The notes under the pieces were generated by a model. That model was not told the origin of the DNA. It did no database searches and saw only the letters and a list, made by a program, of their open reading frames with translations. Position numbers and translations under genes: made by a program. This document shows positions 1 to 13,000 of a stretch of 64,000 nucleotides of DNA, in pieces (within the stretch, counting starts at the first letter, position 1; the number at the start of each line of letters is the position of its first letter). Source of the stretch: Solea solea (lineage: Eukaryota; Chordata; Actinopteri; Pleuronectiformes; Soleidae); contig NC_081144.1 in assembly GCF_958295425.1 (NCBI RefSeq), positions 3,521,739-3,585,738 on the forward strand. Reading direction: 5' to 3'.

Positions 1-109
1 CACCCATTCACGCGCTTCAATGTGTCTCAAGGACACATAGACTAACAGAGCCAGGAATTGAACCCACAACCTTCCAGTTGGAAGACAATCCTAACTCTAC
101 CTCGTGTAC

Positions 110-275
110 AATTTATATTATAAAATTATTTTTGATACTTAAATGTCATATACTTTAAGACTTTTACTTAAGTAATATTATAAAATGTGACTTCAAGTAA
201 TTTTCTGGTAAAGATACTTGTACTTTTACTCAAGTATAATTTGAAGGTACTTTACACAACACTGACACAGTGTAT
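110..275. repeat. hAT-like MITE end (TACTTTACACAACACTG family)
   Basis: A repeat built of ACTTTTACTTAAGTA-like units, ending TTTACACAACACTG. The inverse start AGTGTTGTAATGTAACG occurs at 31061, so the two are pieces of one family. Confidence 0.55.
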
Positions 276-557
276 GATATAAAAGTGTCTTCACAGGTGT
301 GGACAAAAACAGCAGAAAAAAAAAAAGACTATTAAAGCCTCTTAACAAAAGGCTCACCTAATAAAATCTAAGCTTCAGTGCACGCTATCTAAATAGAAAA
401 AAATACCGTTTGACAACTTTTTCTTATTGGAAAAATGAAGCTTGTGTCACTTTGTAACCTCAGTATCGTCCTGCACCAGAATACAATGACACAAACAGTG
501 ATTTTGGTTGGTCCACAGCTGCAGACCAGCAAATTAAAAAACACTAACGTATTCTTA

Positions 558-830
558 AAGGTCCCCTGTGTGACATTTAGAAGGGTTTATTGGCAGAAGT
601 TGAACATATGACCCTTTGTAAATAAGTGTGTGATCCCTTCAAAATAAATCAAAAAACGTTTGATTTTATAGGCACTCTGCTACGGGGCGGCCGCCATCTT
701 GTGCCAACATGTTTGAAACGGCAGCGCAGACTGACATGTGTTCTGCATTTTGAAGAGGAAGCTTAGAGTTCAAACGAATGCGAAAACCAGATGCATAGAC
801 CCACCAAAAGAGACAGAGTTATTGAATAAT
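558..830. repeat. dispersed fish repeat (GTCCCCTGTGTGACATTTAG family)
   Basis: The sequence resembles a short interspersed element that I recognise as frequent in teleost genomes. It includes GGCGGCCGCCATCTTG. Pieces that look like the other end of the same family lie at about 5795-5875 and 54243-54520 (shared phrase CCTTCACATACC or CATTCACATACC). Confidence 0.5.
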
Positions 831-947
831 GTGCTTCTGTAGTCACCTCCCAAACTATCTCTGTTATGGGATGAGTAAAACATGCTGGATGTGGGAGTTT
901 TCAGCCTCTCTCTCACTCTCTCTCTCCCCTCATTATGTGTTTCTGAC

Positions 948-1076
948 CTTCACACGGGTTGATTGGGACAGTGGCCTCGGAGGGAGGTGGTGGGGGCGAG
1001 GTGGACTCCACCGTTGCTCCTCTGTCATCCTCCTCCTCCTCCTCCTCCTTCAGTCTGTTCTCCTCGTCCATCATCT
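948..1076 (-). CDS. fbln2: fbln2 exon: acidic and proline-rich linker to EGF-like domain 2
   Basis: The acceptor is tttgtgcag/AGATGA and the donor TGTGAAG/GTCAGA, phase 1 to 1 (129 nt). It encodes EMMDEENRLK, a run of six glutamates and two aspartates, then a Ser/Thr/Pro linker ending ATVPINPCE. The final cysteine corresponds to the start of the second EGF-like module, which human fibulin-2 begins with NTC after a similar linker. The exon is supported by frame, splice sites and position rather than strong sequence conservation. The next exon must lie left of the window. Confidence 0.78.
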
Positions 1077-4000
1077 CTGCACAAACATTTAATCACAGCG
1101 ACGGAATTAAAGTGTAATCCAGACTTTCACCTCTGCATCCTCCTTTAGCATCGGTGTCATGATCTCGATCATCGAGTTCCCAACTCCCAACGTTCTTAAC
1201 GAGATTGGGATTAAGTTTAAAAATGTAATGAAACAAATGCGAAAGAATTAGGTGCATCATAAGATCAATGGGGCAAATTAAATTCCTCCTGTGCTTTTCT
1301 GATTAAAAAGCTGATTTTTTGAAAAGTCAAATCTGCAGTACTTGCAAGTTTGATATAGCAGTTTAAAATACTGCATAAGATTTGTAATTATTTTTAATCA
1401 TTAGTTGCTGTCCATGTATTGGCGTAAGAAAAACTAATGTATGACCTTGAGGATATTCAAGTGAAGCAACATTTGCCTTGGACTCAAAATCAATTTGAGT
1501 TCAAAGCACACGAACACACCGAGGTCCCAGCAACGGGATCCTCCGTGAAACACATGAACAAGCCCTGCTGCTTCATCCAAAAGGTGTAACAGCTGAAGGT
1601 GAGACAGGAACAAAAAAAAAAAAAACACTGCCTGCAGAAAAACATTTGCTTTTATTAGAGAAGCGAGTCTCATCACTGTAATTTGCAGAGAACTCTGACA
1701 TTAGTAATCCTGTCGAGACAAGCTCGTGTTGGCAAATACGCGGCGTTGATTAAAAATCTGTGCTGCACAAAAAAAAGAAGTCACGCAGTTAAACCTGTAA
1801 ACAAATCTATACGGAAAGTGTACGTTGTTTTTTATTTATTTGTGTACGACTTTGAAACTGAGAGATATGTTGATATTGAGAATATGTGGGCATTGCTGTC
1901 ACTCCAGGAAGAGGATGTTAGTGTGCGATTAGAATAACTATTATTAGGCAGTATCAGGCCTCGCAGACAGGAAGGAACTCAAAGAGAGCAGGAAAATAAT
2001 ACACTGCAAATGTGGAGACAAATTACGACAAATGGGGTCTTCCTGACAGGAACGCAGATTATAAATCACGTTTCAAAGGCCGAGTGGCACGGAGCGTTTG
2101 CCTTTCCTGCCTCCTGTGGAAATACCTGTTAGCACTTAGTCACAGAATGATGATTGGTGGTCTTTGGCCGCTACCTTGTGCACAAGTGAAAGCGTCGTCT
2201 TGCAGCACGTATCCCGGGAAGCACTCGCAGCGGAAGGAGCCCGGCGTGTTGACACATCTGTGGTGGCAGATGGTGCCCTCGTATATCAGGCACTCGTCCA
2301 TGTCCTCCACCTCAACGGGACCCTCCACGGTGTTCTCGCCTTCCCTCTCTTCCCCGATGGTGAACGCCTCTTTAGGGTACGGAGTGTCTGACACTGCAAG
2401 CGCCGGGGGGAATAAAACACGACGTGAGGGCAGGAAATAAAAAAAAACCTTCAGACAGTTTCTCACCCTGAAGGAAAACACATTTTTATACGTAGTAATT
2501 ACACAGAGGATACAATGGCGACAGTGATTAGGATGACTTCTTTGCTTGTTTGTTTTCCTGATTGTGATTTGTACAGAGATAAGTGCATATAATCAAATGC
2601 TGCCGTTCACCACATCATTCACAAAGAAAAAACACTGTCAGAATCTTGGCCGTGTCTTCCTCTCATCTTCTTGTGTTTTTTCCCCTCCCCTGTGGTGTAC
2701 GTGTGTGTGTGTGAGTGTGTGTGTGTGTGAGTGACAGGTACACCGTGGAGGCGTGGCTGACGCCGTGCTGCAACCCTGAGACTCATTCACGATCAACACC
2801 TGCTGCATATATAACCATCACATCCACTCAGTCTCATCACTTTACCTCCTGGGGTCAGGCCTGCATCTCATTGACTTTTATCCTCCGCTTTATCCTCCAC
2901 CCGAGGGTCGCGGGGACACACACACACACACACGGGGAGAACATGCAAACTCCATGCAGGAAGGCCCAAAATAAAATGTTTGTATGCAAATGACACACGT
3001 TTCAGGTGCAGTCGTGCTTAAAGCGTATTTTTAAAGTGTGATTGTATGAGGTACTGACACAAAGTCGGCCCTGGCGGTGCTGAGCATGCGCTCCTGCATC
3101 CAGAACCAGATTGAGACACAGATGCTTGTGCTTAGTGAAACACTGGCTGCCCGTGGCGACACAAAAACTGATTTTTGCCACTTAAAAATAAGGCTCCCCA
3201 AATAAAAATTGACATTAACTGAAGTTTGCAATGTCGTACGCAGTCTTTTTAAACTGCTCACTCTCCCACAACAGAGAGTTCTTCCTCCATTAAGAAATAA
3301 GCTCGTAAGCTTCGTTCCTACCCTCACCTATGGTTATGTGATGGATCATGACAAAAAGAACGAGATCTCGGGTACAAGCGACGGAAATAGAGATAGGGTA
3401 AGAAGCTGAGCCATTCAGGAAGGACTCGGAGTAGAACCTCTGCTCCTTTGCGTGGAAAGAAGCCAGTTGAGGAGGTTCAAGCACCTGGTAAGGATGACAC
3501 CAGGGCATCTCCAACTAGGAGGAGGAGACCTAGAGGCAGACCAAGGACTAGATGGAGAGATTATATCTCATCACTGGTCTGGGAGCACCTTGGGAACCCA
3601 GAATCAGAGCTGGACGATGTTTGCCAGGGAAAGAGAAGTCTGATCACCCCTGCTCGAGCTAAAACTAGAAGCTGGTGGGGACACAGGAGCTGCTGGTCTA
3701 TCGCAGCGTCATTTGGGGTCAAGTTTGTGTCAATGAAGGCAGCAGTTATGGGAAATCACTGATTTTATCCACAGGCTTTGGTTGTGAGTAATGAGCAGGA
3801 TACAGAGTGACACAAACAGTTTTAAAACAATATTTTTTTTCTTGTTGGCCATGTCTGCAGTGTCTGAAGTTGGTTCCTGGTAAAAGAATGTGTCAGGACT
3901 CACTGAGTGTCATACAACCACATATCAAAAACCGGCCAGCAGAAGATGCGAGTACGGATGCCTCTCGTCTATAGAGGGTTGGCTCATAACTTGGTGTTGC

Positions 4001-7000
4001 TAGTGGAGCGTTAAAATGATTCCAGTTTGTCACGTTGTAGGTGCCAGACTTCAAACAACTGAGTGCTTAACAGAGAGAGAACTGAATGTAACTCCAGGCA
4101 GACGAGCATTAGATTTCCTCTGAAAAACAGTCGAGGGCTGAACTTTGCTTCCTTTTAAGATCTAGTATAAAGAAAATTGATTGCCCTTGGTTTAAATCAG
4201 TACATTTCCTTGGCGGTGCACTGGAGTGTGTTACCCCCCCCCCCCCCCCCTGCACCCCCCCCCCCCCCCCCCCCCGGCCCAACAACATCCCCTTCCTTGG
4301 CACAAAAGCATGCATTTGCAGATTGTGTATTCATGTCTGTGAACATTTGTTGACAATACCTTTTTTCGGCGGTGGACTGGAATCCTGGGTGGGCTTCTCT
4401 CGGACAGTGTGCCAGCCATTTTGATTCCCGGCCAGCTCCTCCTCCTCCACCTCCTCCTCCTCCTCCTCCTCCTCCTCCTCCGCCTTGCAGCAGTTTAGAA
4501 AGACATGTCTGCAGTGGAAGCCCAGGTAGTGGTGAGCTGCACAGTGATGTCCCTCTCTGCGGAACTGCAGCCCCAGTGAACAGCAGCCGCAGCACTCCTG
4601 CAGATCACACGAGTCCGTCTTTACCTCATACATCATATTTGATATACAGCACATGTGAAATTTCATCTTATTTTTCTGTTTAACAGTGTTTGTAATTTTT
4701 CCCTAAAGAGATTTAAAGCCACAATTAGCTGGTTTTCTTTTTTTTTACTCAGGATCTGACATTTATCACTATTGACTGATTTTGAACTCCTTACTGTACG
4801 CTGAAAACCTTTTTACACAACAATGCTCTAATTATGGCTCTTTTTCTGATGTCTAAAATGTGGACAGACGCCTCCTCCGCTCACACCTTCCCGCTCTGTT
4901 TCCCTGCGGCTCTCTTAGCGAGACCCTCCTTCACAGTACACGAGGCACGGTGAAACATAAAACTGAGGTAATGGCCGCTGTGATGTAGCGTGGCCGTAGT
5001 TGGCATAGTGTTACAGCGTCTACGAGGGGTTTCCACAGAAAGGTGGTGAAAGCCAATATTTAACAGCTGCACTGCGGCACGGTGTCATGAAGGAGCCCGT
5101 ACACATGAAGGGCCTCCCGGTGGGTGAGCGAGTATCCCTCGGCGAGCGGGTCAGGTGACAAATTAGTGGCTTTTTGAGTCGTGACAATCGCTCACTGCCG
5201 CTCTGCCTCTGCTTCACCACATCACATTTATTAGTTCATGTTTCACGGAAGTCTGCCTTGAACACGGTGGAGCATCAGGACTGTGGGAATCTTATCTTGT
5301 AACTGGGCTTAAATGATTTTGTCTAAATTAAATAATGTAATTAAACAGCTGCAATCCTCTGAGGAGGCACGTATGGAATAAAGTCAGTCAAACGCGACAG
5401 CACGACCTACACATGACGTGTATTAGGCTTAATTACAAATGTACAGCGTCATCATGTTTGACCGTGAACCCAGTGAACTCTCCTCGCGTCACAGATACTT
5501 GCTTTGAAGGAGTCAATCCCACAGTTATCGCTGGCCTCCTCCTCGCACATGCGGCCCTCTCTGGCTGCGCTGATTCCAGCCAAACACCGGTTTTCTCTCA
5601 GGGAGCCGAGGCAGCACTGTTGTTGGGAAGTCCTGGCAGGAGAAGAGGACACATTAGACTTTAGGACTTAAGAAGTACTTGGACCTCGACCATCGTGGCC
5701 GTACTATGACGAGTGGGCAGACTGTTCTTCTTCCTTTGAGAGCTGCTGCTGTACTTTGTTTGATTTTCTTACTGCAGCCAGTAAAAATACTTCAGTTAAA
5801 GGAACCTCCCTCCCTTTCCCAAGGACATCAGGGAACTGTGGTGGCCTTCACATACCTGAAAGGACGTGATCCTCAAATATGACGTTCCCATAGATACAGA
5901 TTACTGACTATACCTTTAGGTCAATACTCATGTCAGGAAGTAAGCTTCAAAAAGTAAAACCCACGCTCTGGCTGACTTCTCTGTTCAGGTTGCTATAGAA
6001 GCATTGCCTAAAGTACAGTACATAAAAAAAGGTTATTCTAAGGCCAGAAAAATACATATAAAATAGCTCTATATCGCAGCACGTGACCTGCAGTATTTGG
6101 TCAGTGACAGAGGCCCTAAAGAATTACAATTCTGTGATTTATCTGCCAACTTTCTGGGGAACATTTGGTCTTTTTAAGACTTAAATGGAAGTGAAAGACC
6201 AGTTTCTGTCATTATCGAATATATTTCACTCGCCTTACTAGTATGTCATTGCAAACTAGCACTTGATTCTCTGGATTCTTATGGATGTTGAATATTTATT
6301 ATAGTAGTACCGTGATATTACTGACTTTTATAAGCATAATAGGTCACGCTTAGGCACTCTACTAACTGGCACTGCTTGTTTTTCTTATTCTGTTAAAGTT
6401 TCTATCGTTTACATGACTTCATATCCGAACTGAAGGCTCCTCACATGCTACAATTCACTTAAGACAACAGAAGAGGAATTAAGGTTAAAGCTAAAGTAGA
6501 AGAATGAGTTTGATGTTCAATGATGACCCTACCAGCAGATGGAGTGTCTGTCTTTTGTGGGCGGCTCCATGTCGCTGCAGTGTCCATTAGCCGAAGCCCA
6601 GTTCTCCCCCGTCTCACAGCAGGTCTTCACCAGCTCCTTGGCAGACACTGGAACGAAACGCAAACACCCACATCCAGATTTCATCTGCACTCAGTAAAGG
6701 CCAGTGTTTCAGAGGAATCACATTAAATAACGGTTACAAAGTGAACCGAGCTGGAACAGGACGACCACAACATCAGAAAATCCCATCAGCGAAGGGCCGT
6801 AAAATCTGGTTACGGGATATTTGAAGCGCGACCAAATCTCGCCCGTCGTGGAACACTTGTCTCGCAAGAAATAGACTTGGAGGTGGATTTCGGTGGCTGC
6901 ATGCTGAGAATAGCGAGTACAATCTGTGTTTTGTTTTTTTTCCTTTCAGACTCTGTGACTCTGCGCTCACTTTCTTTGGCAGGACGAGGAAACGCGTAAA

Positions 7001-10000
7001 AGTTTGTGTTACGTCCTGGCCGATCACAGCCGGAGCTGAGTGAAACACATTAGCACTCAATTTCAAAGTGGTCCAACGAGCTGACGGAGAAAAAAACACA
7101 TTTGAAAGGGGGAACAAATATGTGCTCCTTCAAAAAACAGGCCAGTGCATTCCAGCGTTGATTTGTGGCGCCTGTTGTACTGTAGGAGACACAACCCTTG
7201 ACACCCATGACTTTTCATAATTTGTCAACGCTATATGTTGTTGCCTTTTAACTTTAAATCAACTCGAGCAGTTTCTTTAAAACCAGACGTAGTAGAGAAT
7301 GTATAAGGTCATCACTGGCTTGATTTATTCATCTATTTCATGACCTGAAAAGAAGAAAGTTTGTTCTTTAATCTGGGGTTTCCAGGTGTAGCACAACTGC
7401 AAAGTGACAGAAAAGACAAACATATAGATAATCCTACAGACTGACAATTTAATCCTGCTTCAGTTTACCAGGAAATGAAACTTAGTTTCCTTCAAAACCT
7501 GAGAGATTTACACATCACTTTTAAAAAAATAGCAATCAATTAAGAAATGATTAGTGAAATGCTGGTCACCAGCTCACCCTCGCTTGTTTATTTCCCTTTA
7601 TAAATTCTTTTTATGTACAGCAGTGCATAACTTTTAACCCCTTTAGTATAGACTGTCCTGCGCTGCTCACAAGAGGTGATTTGTTTTATGTCACGACAGA
7701 GGCGACGTCAACACTGAGCTGGTAAGAGGAGAAAACTGACTAAAAACACAACAAAGCCTCTTGCAAAAACTAAATTCTACTCTAAATTGGGTCCTAAAAC
7801 CAAAGCAGCCTAGTGGTGCATCACGCCTGTGTATATATTTAAATGAAATACTCTGCTTGAAACAAAGTTTGCCTGATATAACTGTTCACAGAAACAGTAC
7901 AGAACAATATAAGTCTACTTTTTCAATTTAGAGTGTCCAATTTTGCCTAATCCTAGCGGGGACAATGAATATTGCTGTATTATAATCCTTTACAGTTTAT
8001 AATACAATAACACGCCGTGTTCACAGAGCAAAATGATTACATCAACATTATAGTAAGTACAGAAAAACATCACTTTTAAAAAGGGAAAATGTAAAAACAA
8101 TTTGATCCATTAAACCAGTTGGGAAATTAAAACGCAACTAGAAACTGGGAATTGCGTTCCAACACAAACATGTCTTAATAAGGGACTTGGACAACAATAC
8201 GTCTCCTCGGAAATGCTGAAAAGCCCTGTCCCCTTTAGAATTAAAGCTTATGAGAGCCACATTTAAAGATACTACAGTATAGTTCAGTCTAGACCAACTG
8301 ACTCACGAAAAAGACGATTTATTTAATTGATTTCTAATAGAACCAAAGCTGTTGCTCTGAAGCGGAACGCCACACTGGTGCAACATCAATCTCAACATCC
8401 ACGTGTCCTTTCTTGACTGACTTACACACACACAGATCAAAGCATGGTCCTCCGAGCAGAGCATACGACGACTGTGACACTGTGCTTAATTTAAAGGTCG
8501 AGGAGAGCGAGAGCATCTAATCCTCAACAATGACACGACGGCGCTCTCTCATACATAACTACAGCCAAACAAGCGCCTTTGAACCCCAGTGAATGTATAT
8601 AACAACACGGAGCGGAGAGCACAATAATTCATCCAGATCCTTTCGCTTCCTACTCATTTTCTCCACGTGGAGTCGGTTCACTGGTCGTCAGGATGACACT
8701 AATGTTCTCCATGTGTCCGCCCCGAATGTGAGATAATACGACGTCTCCGGGGAATCTCTCCTTCTCTGAAATGCACCGCCCATATTGCTATATTGCAGTT
8801 ACTGTCTTCTTTAAAGGGATAGATGGTTTGGGAATATTTTGATATATTAACAAGATGTATCCTGTTTTTACAGAACCTCCTGAGAGACAGACGGTGCTGA
8901 TTTCACATCCAAATAGGTTTATCTCATACAATGTACACATGCTTAAGTCTACACTATCTTAAAATGTGTTGTAGCGGCCATCACACAGCCTTTTCTGGCT
9001 GACTGTAAACTGCTCTCCTCACACCAAAGTCCATTGAGAAAATCAGCAATTTTACATCACAGCACACAGGAGCTGCTGATCCACTGCTGTCTCCATCAGT
9101 GAGTTCAAATATGTTACCTTGTAACTTTGGTGTTTGAAATTGTTTGCCTGAATTTACCTCAGTGACACAAACGAAACCAAATGAGGCGGCAGTAGACCAA
9201 CAACTCCTGTGTCTGCATGCAGTAAAAACATAGATTTGGAATTTGGTTTGGGAGAGTGTGTAGTTAACAGTTTTCAATTTCTAGCCAGAAAAGGCTGTTT
9301 AACTGCGAGATAACTGCGAGATAAAGTGGCAAGCATTGTCTAAGACAGGAATATTCAATTACAAACTCAGCTGGGCTGCATTTACAAACCAAGAAATTTT
9401 TAATACACATTTTAAAATGTGCATTAAAAATATAATTATTTTGGTCGTACCTGTCCTTCGTACATGTCAAACTGCGTAAAAAGAGTGCACAGTATTAGCT
9501 GTGACTATTTGAAATCAAAAATAAATGTGTTTGTCATCTCGTGTGCATCGAAAAGTGAATGAAATCCAAGAAGATGCATTTGTTTCTCTTTGAAATAAGA
9601 CAAACACGTGTCATATACGACCCACAAACATCTCAAAGTTGCCACAAAGAACTTTCAATGCTTTCAAATCTGTCAGAATACTGTGGAAATGTGTGTACGT
9701 AGGAAACTTTTCTAGTTTTTTCTCAGTGTTTCTCAGGGTGGAACCACAGGCTGGGCCACTAGGAAGTTGGCAATGGGCCACATGTGGCCCACGGGCCGCC
9801 ATTTGAATATGCTGGGTCTAAGCTGCTGTGTGAGGCAGCGGTGTCAAACTCATTTTAGTTCAGGGGCCACATGCAGCGCAGTTTGATCTCAAGTGGACCG
9901 GAGCAGTAAAATAATAGTATATTTTTACCTTCTATAATGTGTCTTTTTACAAAACACTTGATAAAGTTTACCATTCAAACATGTGCATAACAACTTACAC

Positions 10001-13000
10001 ATCTCAGTGGAACCTTGGAACTGAAAAAATATCATACGTCCCATTACAATTACATGATTAAATTCTAATCACAAATTCATCCCGAGGGCCGGATTGGACT
10101 CTCTGGTGGGCCAGTTCTGGCCTGCGAGCCGTATGTTTGACACCCCTGGTATAAGGCATAGATTTTTCTTAAGAAGCTGTTTATCCCTTTGTCCTTTCTG
10201 GCAGCCATGTTGTCCAACAAGTGTCCACAAAAAGAGACAGTTAATGTCCCGCTGCCTCATGCGTCCATACTCTAAATAAACAAAACAATTCTTTTAAAGC
10301 TTTAACAGTTGAAATGAGCACCTGTCTGTTCTGTCTCAGCCATAACATCAGCGCCATTAGACGTGAATTAACACCAGATGATTCTCGTCAAAGCGCATAA
10401 CTGGCGACTTGGAGCGAGCGTAACAACGTGAGGGGCAACTCGGAACATGTCTGGAGGTGTCACAGCGTGGCGCGCAGCCACGAATCAAAGCTCCTGTGTC
10501 TTTTTTTTCTTTGTGCACTTGGCAGTGATTTACAATACAGGTGGGCCGGAGAAAAGACAGGCACAAGCCAAGGGTCCCGAGAACACAAACTCATGTCCAA
10601 CATGATGATTGATGCTGAAAGCTTAAAGGAATGTACGTGTGTGTGTGTGTGCAAATGTGTTCCCTCTTTTCAGGCCTTTTTCCTTGGACTTTTCACTGAC
10701 CTTGTCCTCATGGGGGACCAAAGCCTGGCCCTCCAGAAGCGGAACCTCATTCCTGAGGTTAAAGTCTGGTTAAAGTTAGGATTAAAATGTGGTGGTAAAG
10801 TCAAGGTTAGGCTTTCACATTCACACCATTGTCCAATGAGTTCTTCTGATGCTCATTTAGCCTTTTTTAAGCCCCAGCACAACCCTCGGTGTTCCTCCGC
10901 GGAGCAGTGTTTATATCCCACGTGGCCCGGTGACTGACAGGTAATACGTTTTAGGTGATGGAGACAGATGGAGGCAACGCCGACATTGTGTGCTACAGCG
11001 AGGTGGCTGCAAACACAGAGAAGAAGCTTCCACAAAAAGATTCAGGGGGGAATTATTCTGCTCCAAAATAAAAACAAAAAACCTGATCCTTTAGTAATTT
11101 GATGGGATAAGCACTTCTCTTGCCTGACTAATAGTCTGGTAGTATTACCTGTTTTCAGATGAAGAACGCAGCATACAGATTATGTTACATCATTTCTGTT
11201 CTCTGAGGCCAAAAGGGGAAGAATAATAACAGAAAAAAAGGTTTGTGTATGTAAGAGTAAAAACAACTGTCTTTTTCAATCATAAAATACAGCCTCATGG
11301 TAGAATCTGAGTGGGATGGGTTTCTAATGAGCTTAACAACAACAACAACAACAACAACAAGAAACAATCACTGAAAGTTATGCTCTGCAGCTTAAACTTG
11401 TTATGGTTAAGGTTAGGGATGAGGCTTTGGGTTTGGCTGAATGGAAGTCTCAGTTTCCTAACAAGAATAGCTGTGCAAATGTGTGTGTGTGTGTGTTCTT
11501 GTATTTGTTGTATTTGTTCTGGCTTTTAGGACCAGCAGTCAACACGGAGAGAAAAACCTGGTCCTAATGAGGCAGAACCACATTTTTGAAGAACAAGCTC
11601 AGTTCAGGGCTAAGAGATTTAAACTGTAGTTAAATTAAAGTTAAGTTTCTTTGATCGTCCCAATGAACGTAAGTCAAAGCAGCGTCCTAAGAAAAGTAGG
11701 TGTGCAAATGTGTGTGTGTGTGTGTGTGTGTGTGGGAGTGACACCATCCTCCTCTCACCTTGGACACGAGTTCTTTCAGAGATGTCGTGCTCAAACACAT
11801 AATCACTACCCAGAAGAACAGCTGCATGTGACATAACAGGGAGGCCTCTCTCGCTATCGCCATGACTTCATGCCCCAACGCCCCAACTCCACTATTGACG
11901 ACAACTTTTTTTTTTTGTGTGCGTTGATCTCGTTGAGACTGAGAGCCGACAGTCGTGTGATCTACGTTTTTACTGTCTTACGGGGCTATTAGCTGTCGTA
12001 AGCCCTGGAGGGTCCGCGTTTGGTCTTTCATGGGTTTTAAGAGCAACCTCCGTTTCAATTACGCCTGTTTGTGGTTAGATAACACGGACACTAAAACACA
12101 CACACACACACACACCGTCCGGGCTTGTCACCAGTGGGTGCTTTGAGTTATTGTGCGATTTAGGTTTGGATTCTTGAAGCCATACAGTGTCAGTGCAGAG
12201 GCAGGCGGGGGTAAGAAGCAGTTATCCTGTCAAACTGCTGAAGGATAAGAAGCAGAATTCACCACTGAAACCTTTGGCGGTGTTTTCAGTCGTACACCGA
12301 CCTGTTTGCAGCCGTCTGGTTTCATCAGCGCTACGTTGCTGTCTAGACATAAAACAAATCAGTCCACTCAGTGTGAGGCAACGAGATCTAATCACTATAC
12401 TGAGAAACACAGAGAGATGAGCTTTAAACTTATCTTCTTTTTTTTACTCTCGCCTTCAACTATAGATCCTTTTTATTCCACTCTGTGTGGTGTTTTATTT
12501 GCATTTTTAGTTTATTTTAAAGTCAAAACTGAGTTTTAACCTCTTGACTCTGGCCTTTTTCTATTTTATTCCACCCCGTGTTTTATTTTACTGTTTTATT
12601 TGCATCTTTTGTTTTATTTCAAAGTTAAAATGTTGTGTTTCATTGCTGTATTTGCTTTGTAGATTTTATTTTCCTCTCTATGAAAGGTGCTATACAAATA
12701 AAGCTTCTGTTGTAACTTTCTTCTTTTGCATGATAAATAATAAACTTACTGAGGTATATTCCACCTCATGCCTCAGACTAATTGTGCTCCACAGTGCTGT
12801 AATGTGAGACTGATTCCCATTGATTTATGATTCCATTTATATATTCCAGAGTATGTTCACACACACACACACACACACACATGAACACAGGAAATTTGCT
12901 GAGTTCTTGCCAGAGGAGATCCGTCCAACTTACTTACGAATCCTGGACCAGATGAATGAAAACACTGAGGAATAACATGACCTAATTGGTGGTTTTCAAG

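Noticed and set aside
1..115. tRNA-like or SINE head (ATTGAACCCACAACC resembles an inverted B box)
   Set aside because: No A box, cloverleaf or full SINE body could be drawn; probably an old repeat fragment.
4197..4595. 132-codon minus-strand frame with poly-Gly
   Set aside because: It is another frame of the fbln2 poly-Glu exon and the poly-C tract.
10428..10937. 169-codon plus-strand frame
   Set aside because: It runs through a dispersed repeat with a GT tract, has no known motif, and lies on the opposite strand within an fbln2 intron.
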